A stretch of DNA of 9,404 bases, from NCBI GenBank assembly GCA_938008425.1, contig CALLKH010000016.1, positions 1-9,404 on the forward strand. The letters run 5' to 3'. Shown piece by piece: positions 6,324 through 9,404 of the stretch. The number at the start of each line of letters is the position of its first letter. Position 1 is the first letter of the stretch. Source of the stretch: an uncultured Planctomycetaceae bacterium. GTDB lineage: Bacteria; Planctomycetota; Phycisphaerae; UBA1845; UTPLA1. The notes below the pieces were generated by a model. It worked only from the letters and a program-made list of their open reading frames with translations. It had not been told where the DNA came from and made no database searches. Both the position numbers and the translations under genes were made by a program.

Positions 6324-7250
6324 CTATCGGATTCGCTCCAGAAAATCTTCGTAGCTCGTGTTCCAGGAGAGAATGCCGAATCGCTGCATCAGGCCCTTGA
6401 CGTTGTTTGGAATCAGCTCGGCATTCGTGGTCAGGTCGGCCTCTGTTGCGCCGTAATTCGTCTGTACGGTCGTCGCGTGGCCGTCGGCGAAGCCGACGAT
6501 GGTGACGCCCTGGCGGAGTTTGATGAGCTGGCCTCCGGCGCCCGGCGCCCGGCCGAGACGGGTGAGGAAGGGCGCGTGCCGCTGGACGACGCGATCCTGG
6601 TTCCAGCAGTTGCCCTCCATGTTGTTCTGGTTGATTCCACCCTGCCCGTTTGTTGCGGCCGGATTCTCTTCGGCGAAGATCGGGGCGTTGCTGGCGGAGG
6701 CCGTCGTTCCCTTGCGGCCCTTTGCCGCGGGTATGGCACTGGGGAGTCTGAGGCCCATTCCCGCCAGCATGCTGTAGCTGAATTTTCCGTTGCCGTTGGG
6801 AATCATCTGCGAGGCATTGGCCTGTCCGGGAATCGCCGACGGCATGTCAGAGGGGCACAGCACGAGCTTGGGGTTCTGATAGTAGGGATAGAGAAGCCCG
6901 AATCTCGGCGCGGCGGTAAAGCCCATGGGATTGCCGGTGGTCGGAATCAGGTCGTTGCCGGGCTGATAGCCGCCGCCGCCCTGGTTTCCGATGCCGAGCC
7001 AGTCGAGGCCGTACTGGTTGGCCGGCAGGCCGGAGGCGGTGTAGTTGTCGAGGCAGGGCGGATACACCTCATAGTCGACGGTGTATTGCGTCGCGCACGT
7101 CGAGAGCTCTCGCAGGTTGGAGATGCATTGCACCGCCTTGCCCCGCTCGCGTGCAGCCGAGAGCGACGGCAGGAGAATGGAGATCAACAGCGCAATGATG
7201 GCGATGACGACCAGAAGTTCCAACAGCGTAAACGCGCGGCGTTTTGACAT
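6324..7250 (-). CDS. Type IV prepilin-like / pseudopilin protein of planctomycete type
   Basis: A 308-residue protein with a classic class III signal: MSKRRA before the cut, then FTLLELLVVIAIIALLISILLP. Cleavage falls between A6 and F7, with Ala rather than the usual Gly at -1. The conserved Glu is at mature position 5 (E11), so a prepilin peptidase should cleave and methylate it. The hydrophobic helix (about 7-30) continues into an amphipathic stretch (SAARERGKAVQCISNLRELS) as in pilins. The globular part has LCPSD (131-135) and a C-terminal FADGH (254-258), matching the pattern of the large planctomycete families with DUF1559-like or H-X9-DG tails. The minus-strand ATG is preceded by GAGGTG (7255-7260) at a short four-base spacing. 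It follows the dockerin protein gene by 36 bp and is probably co-transcribed. The role, whether surface fibre, secretion pseudopilin or cell-wall protein, is not shown by the sequence. Confidence 0.9.
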   Translation of the reverse strand: MSKRRAFTLLELLVVIAIIALLISILLPSLSAARERGKAVQCISNLRELSTCATQYTVDYEVYPPCLDNYTASGLPANQYGLDWLGIGNQGGGGYQPGNDLIPTTGNPMGFTAAPRFGLLYPYYQNPKLVLCPSDMPSAIPGQANASQMIPNGNGKFSYSMLAGMGLRLPSAIPAAKGRKGTTASASNAPIFAEENPAATNGQGGINQNNMEGNCWNQDRVVQRHAPFLTRLGRAPGAGGQLIKLRQGVTIVGFADGHATTVQTNYGATEADLTTNAELIPNNVKGLMQRFGILSWNTSYEDFLERIR

Positions 7251-7270
7251 GGAGCACCTCTCTTCGTTCG

Positions 7271-7283
7271 CGGCTCGGAGCCG
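7271..7283 (-). other. Small intercistronic hairpin between dockerin and prepilin genes
   Basis: On the minus strand, CGGCT and AGCCG pair around a three-base loop, four bases after the TAA of the dockerin protein and upstream of the prepilin ribosome site. It has five base pairs and no T-run, so it should not end transcription. It could mark mRNA processing or simply be chance in GC-rich DNA. Confidence 0.25.
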
Positions 7284-7286
7284 GGA

Positions 7287-9404
7287 TTAATTCAACAGCG
7301 CCTGTGCGAACAACATGACGTCGATCGCATCCAGCACGGTGTCCGTATTCATATCGCACGACGATGGCGAGCACGCCGGATAACCCGAGGCGTAGCCCGC
7401 GGGATCAATCACGGCCAGCACGAATGGCTCGATGTCGCCGGTGTTGAGCAGGTTGTCGCAGTTCGCATCACCCTTCATTTGAACGAAGAGCGAAACGATA
7501 TCGCTCGCCGCATTGCCGCAGGCGGACTCGGCAAAGAGCTCGTAGTCGCCCGCGTCAGAGGCCTGAACGTCGTCGATCGTGAGAACGGGGGAATTCACGC
7601 CCTTGATGCGGCCGTCGTCGAGCAACAGGGCGCCGTTTCGTCGCCACTGAAGCGCCGCGGGCGGCGAACTGACGACGGTCGCGGTCAGCGTCACGCTGCC
7701 TCCTGAGGCAACCGTCTGGTCCTGGGGCATTGTGAAATCCGGTGATCCGCTGCCAAGCGCCCAGCAGATCGATCGTTCAACGAGTTCATCGCCCTCAGCC
7801 GCGATGCTGTTCCAGCTGTTGTCCTCAAGGAAGAGGAACACACGGCGATGGGGGGCGACATAGCCGCCGAGGAGCATATCGCCGGGGTCGCACGCCAGCA
7901 GCGCAAAGTCACCTCCGGCGCCGGATCGCGACGCCAGCAGGTCGGCGTTCGCCGCACGATTGCCGCGACCGACGCTCATGTTGGCGGGCGAGTTGAAGAC
8001 CGTGAGATTTCCCAGCGGGAGCCCCGACGTGATCGGATGACTGTCGGTGACGACATTGACCTGCGTCGTGCCGGAGACGGACTCGCCGAAGTCCGCGAGC
8101 GCCTCTCGATCGGTTCGCAGCAGCGCCTGCTCCCAGAAGACCAGGGGTACGGCCACGGTTCTGAACTGGCCGGCCACGTTGGAAGACGTGATGGTGGATG
8201 ACACCACGACGAGATCGTATTGTGATCCGAGGGTGGCGGCCGAGGGGCGATTCGCCGGCTCGTCGTCATACGCGGTCACGTCGAAACCGTGTTCGCGAAG
8301 ATGACCGGCAAGTGCGGCGTCGGCCGCGGGCGCCGGGATCGAGGCCCCGATCATGGCGATTCTGGGGACTGGGCCTACGGTAATGAAGGCGTGTTTCTGG
8401 GCCACGGTGATTCCGTTTGAACCGGTGACCGTCAGGCTGACGTCGTAGACGCCTTCATGCAGATACGTGTGGGCGGGATTCTGTTCGATGCTCTCGTTGC
8501 CGTCGCCAAATCGCCAGTGCCACTCGGTCGGCGACGGCGACGTGGAGGTGTCGGTGAATTGGACGGTGAGAGGCGCGAGGCCGCGCGTGAGATTCGATGA
8601 AAAGTCGGCGGTCGCCACATATCGGACACGCAGAACATGTGCACCGCCGTCAATCGGGGAAGTGTATCCGGTGTCGCGATAGAGATCGGTGAAGTAGAGC
8701 CCGTCGGGGCCGGCCGCGAGGCCGACAGCCGTCGCCTTGCCGACGCCGTTGTACTCCACGAGCGTCGTCGGGCCGCTTGTGAGGGCGCCGGCGGCGTTCA
8801 GGGTGAACTCGACGATTCGCTTGCCGAGCATCTGCTGGCCCGTCGCCCAGGTGGGGCCGGACTCGGATATGAACATGCTGCCCATCTTCTGCGCGGGAAA
8901 CCCGCTGCCGCCGAACGTTTCGGGCTGAATGAACGCCATGTTCACGGGACCGTGGGCGGGGTTCCAGTTGTAAAGGGCGAAGTTCGCCATGCTCGCGTCG
9001 CTGCCGCTCCACAGGTAGTTTCGACCGGCGACGACCTTGACGATTCGATCCACGCTTGGGCCGTTCTCGACTTCATAGAGTGCGCCGTCCGCCGCGCGCC
9101 ATGCGCCGCCGAATGGATTTCGAACGCCATAGGCGAAGACGTAGTCCCTTGAGTTGATTCCGTCGCCGGCGTTGTAGAACGGATTGTCGGCCGGCGCTGT
9201 TCCATCGAGATTGAGACGGAGAATTTTGCCGCGATAGGATGAGAGATTCTGCGCGGTGTTTGAAACAAAGCCGTCGCCCATATGGACGTAGAGCTTTCCA
9301 TCGGGGCCGATCGTGAAGTTTGAAATCTGGTGCGACTGGCCCTGCGTTTCGCCGGTCATGTTGAGAATCGTGGTCTGGCTTGCGGCGCTGAGGCCGCCGT
9401 CATC
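7287..9404 (-). CDS. Secreted modular protein: sugar-dehydrogenase beta-propeller, PKD, ThuA-like, Ig-like and dockerin (5' end missing)
   Basis: Partial: 705 residues are visible and the frame is open at the right edge, so ATG 9359 is internal. Visible residues 1-263 are the C-terminal part of a glucose/sorbosone dehydrogenase (PQQ-type) propeller: GPDGKLYVHMGDG, LSSYRGKILRLNLDGT, DNPF, FAYGVRNPFGGAW, VVAGRNYLWSG. Upstream active-site residues lie outside the window. A PKD domain follows (about 264-343, WHWRFGDGNESIEQNPAHTY). Next is a Rossmann-like, ThuA-like module (about 346-550, RIAMIGAS, YDLVVVSSTI, VPLVFWEQALL, DSHPITSGLP). An Ig-like domain comes next (about 555-641, LQWRRNGALL, SDAGDYELFAESACGNAASD). 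It ends with a dockerin (644-705) with two calcium loops, D646/N648/D650/D657 and D684/N686/D688/D695. It should act at the cell surface or outside. Oxidation of a sugar is inferred; a pure binding role of the propeller is possible. Its promoter lies beyond the window. Confidence 0.9.
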   Translation of the reverse strand, partial: DDGGLSAASQTTILNMTGETQGQSHQISNFTIGPDGKLYVHMGDGFVSNTAQNLSSYRGKILRLNLDGTAPADNPFYNAGDGINSRDYVFAYGVRNPFGGAWRAADGALYEVENGPSVDRIVKVVAGRNYLWSGSDASMANFALYNWNPAHGPVNMAFIQPETFGGSGFPAQKMGSMFISESGPTWATGQQMLGKRIVEFTLNAAGALTSGPTTLVEYNGVGKATAVGLAAGPDGLYFTDLYRDTGYTSPIDGGAHVLRVRYVATADFSSNLTRGLAPLTVQFTDTSTSPSPTEWHWRFGDGNESIEQNPAHTYLHEGVYDVSLTVTGSNGITVAQKHAFITVGPVPRIAMIGASIPAPAADAALAGHLREHGFDVTAYDDEPANRPSAATLGSQYDLVVVSSTITSSNVAGQFRTVAVPLVFWEQALLRTDREALADFGESVSGTTQVNVVTDSHPITSGLPLGNLTVFNSPANMSVGRGNRAANADLLASRSGAGGDFALLACDPGDMLLGGYVAPHRRVFLFLEDNSWNSIAAEGDELVERSICWALGSGSPDFTMPQDQTVASGGSVTLTATVVSSPPAALQWRRNGALLLDDGRIKGVNSPVLTIDDVQASDAGDYELFAESACGNAASDIVSLFVQMKGDANCDNLLNTGDIEPFVLAVIDPAGYASGYPACSPSSCDMNTDTVLDAIDVMLFAQALLN

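Noticed and set aside
6234..7247. 337-residue plus-strand frame opposite the prepilin gene
   Set aside because: The minus strand encodes an unmistakable prepilin N-terminus and FADGH motif. The plus frame is the mirror of it and overlaps the end of the preceding gene.
9357..9359. ATG as the true start of the dockerin protein
   Set aside because: The frame continues open upstream through 15 codons to the window edge and begins mid-propeller with no signal peptide, so the ATG is internal.

Overview
The window reads as a high-GC Planctomycetota chromosome segment, most likely from the Phycisphaerae or a nearby lineage. Three things support this. A secreted protein ends in the planctomycete-style dockerin with a GDxNC...D..PFVLAV core. 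A type IV prepilin-like gene carries an N-terminal FTLLELLVVIAII segment and a C-terminal FADGH motif. A large exported GH38 alpha-mannosidase is of the kind common in PVC bacteria. The lineage is inferred from gene style, not from a marker gene.

Layout. Positions 1-294 hold no convincing gene. They do contain a 107-bp element with 27-bp imperfect inverted ends beginning TA (121-227), a GC-rich hairpin beside it (98-119) and smaller paired segments. Positions 295-738 (minus strand) encode a small hydrophilic protein of unknown function. Positions 739-1164 are a divergent intergenic region with two palindromes, a strong extended -10 promoter (TGGTATAAT) pointing right, and a stable leader hairpin. 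Positions 1165-5106 encode the GH38 alpha-mannosidase with a signal peptide and a long C-terminal beta-sandwich and discoidin-like extension. One base after its stop begins an exported protein of unknown function (5108-6265), so the two form one transcription unit. A pair of hairpins (6285-6320) separates this unit from two minus-strand genes that converge on it: a prepilin-like protein (6324-7250) and, upstream of it by 36 bp, a large modular protein that runs off the right edge (7287 to beyond 9404).

Functionally this is extracellular or periplasmic carbohydrate handling. The mannosidase trims alpha-mannosides and its unknown partner is exported with it. The right-hand protein joins a glucose/sorbosone dehydrogenase-type beta-propeller to PKD, ThuA-like, Ig-like and dockerin modules, and is followed by a pilin-like gene. 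I see no tRNA, rRNA, CRISPR array or complete insertion sequence. The most unexplained parts are the left-edge inverted-repeat element, the leader hairpin and palindromes before the mannosidase, its unknown partner gene, and the mosaic dockerin protein.
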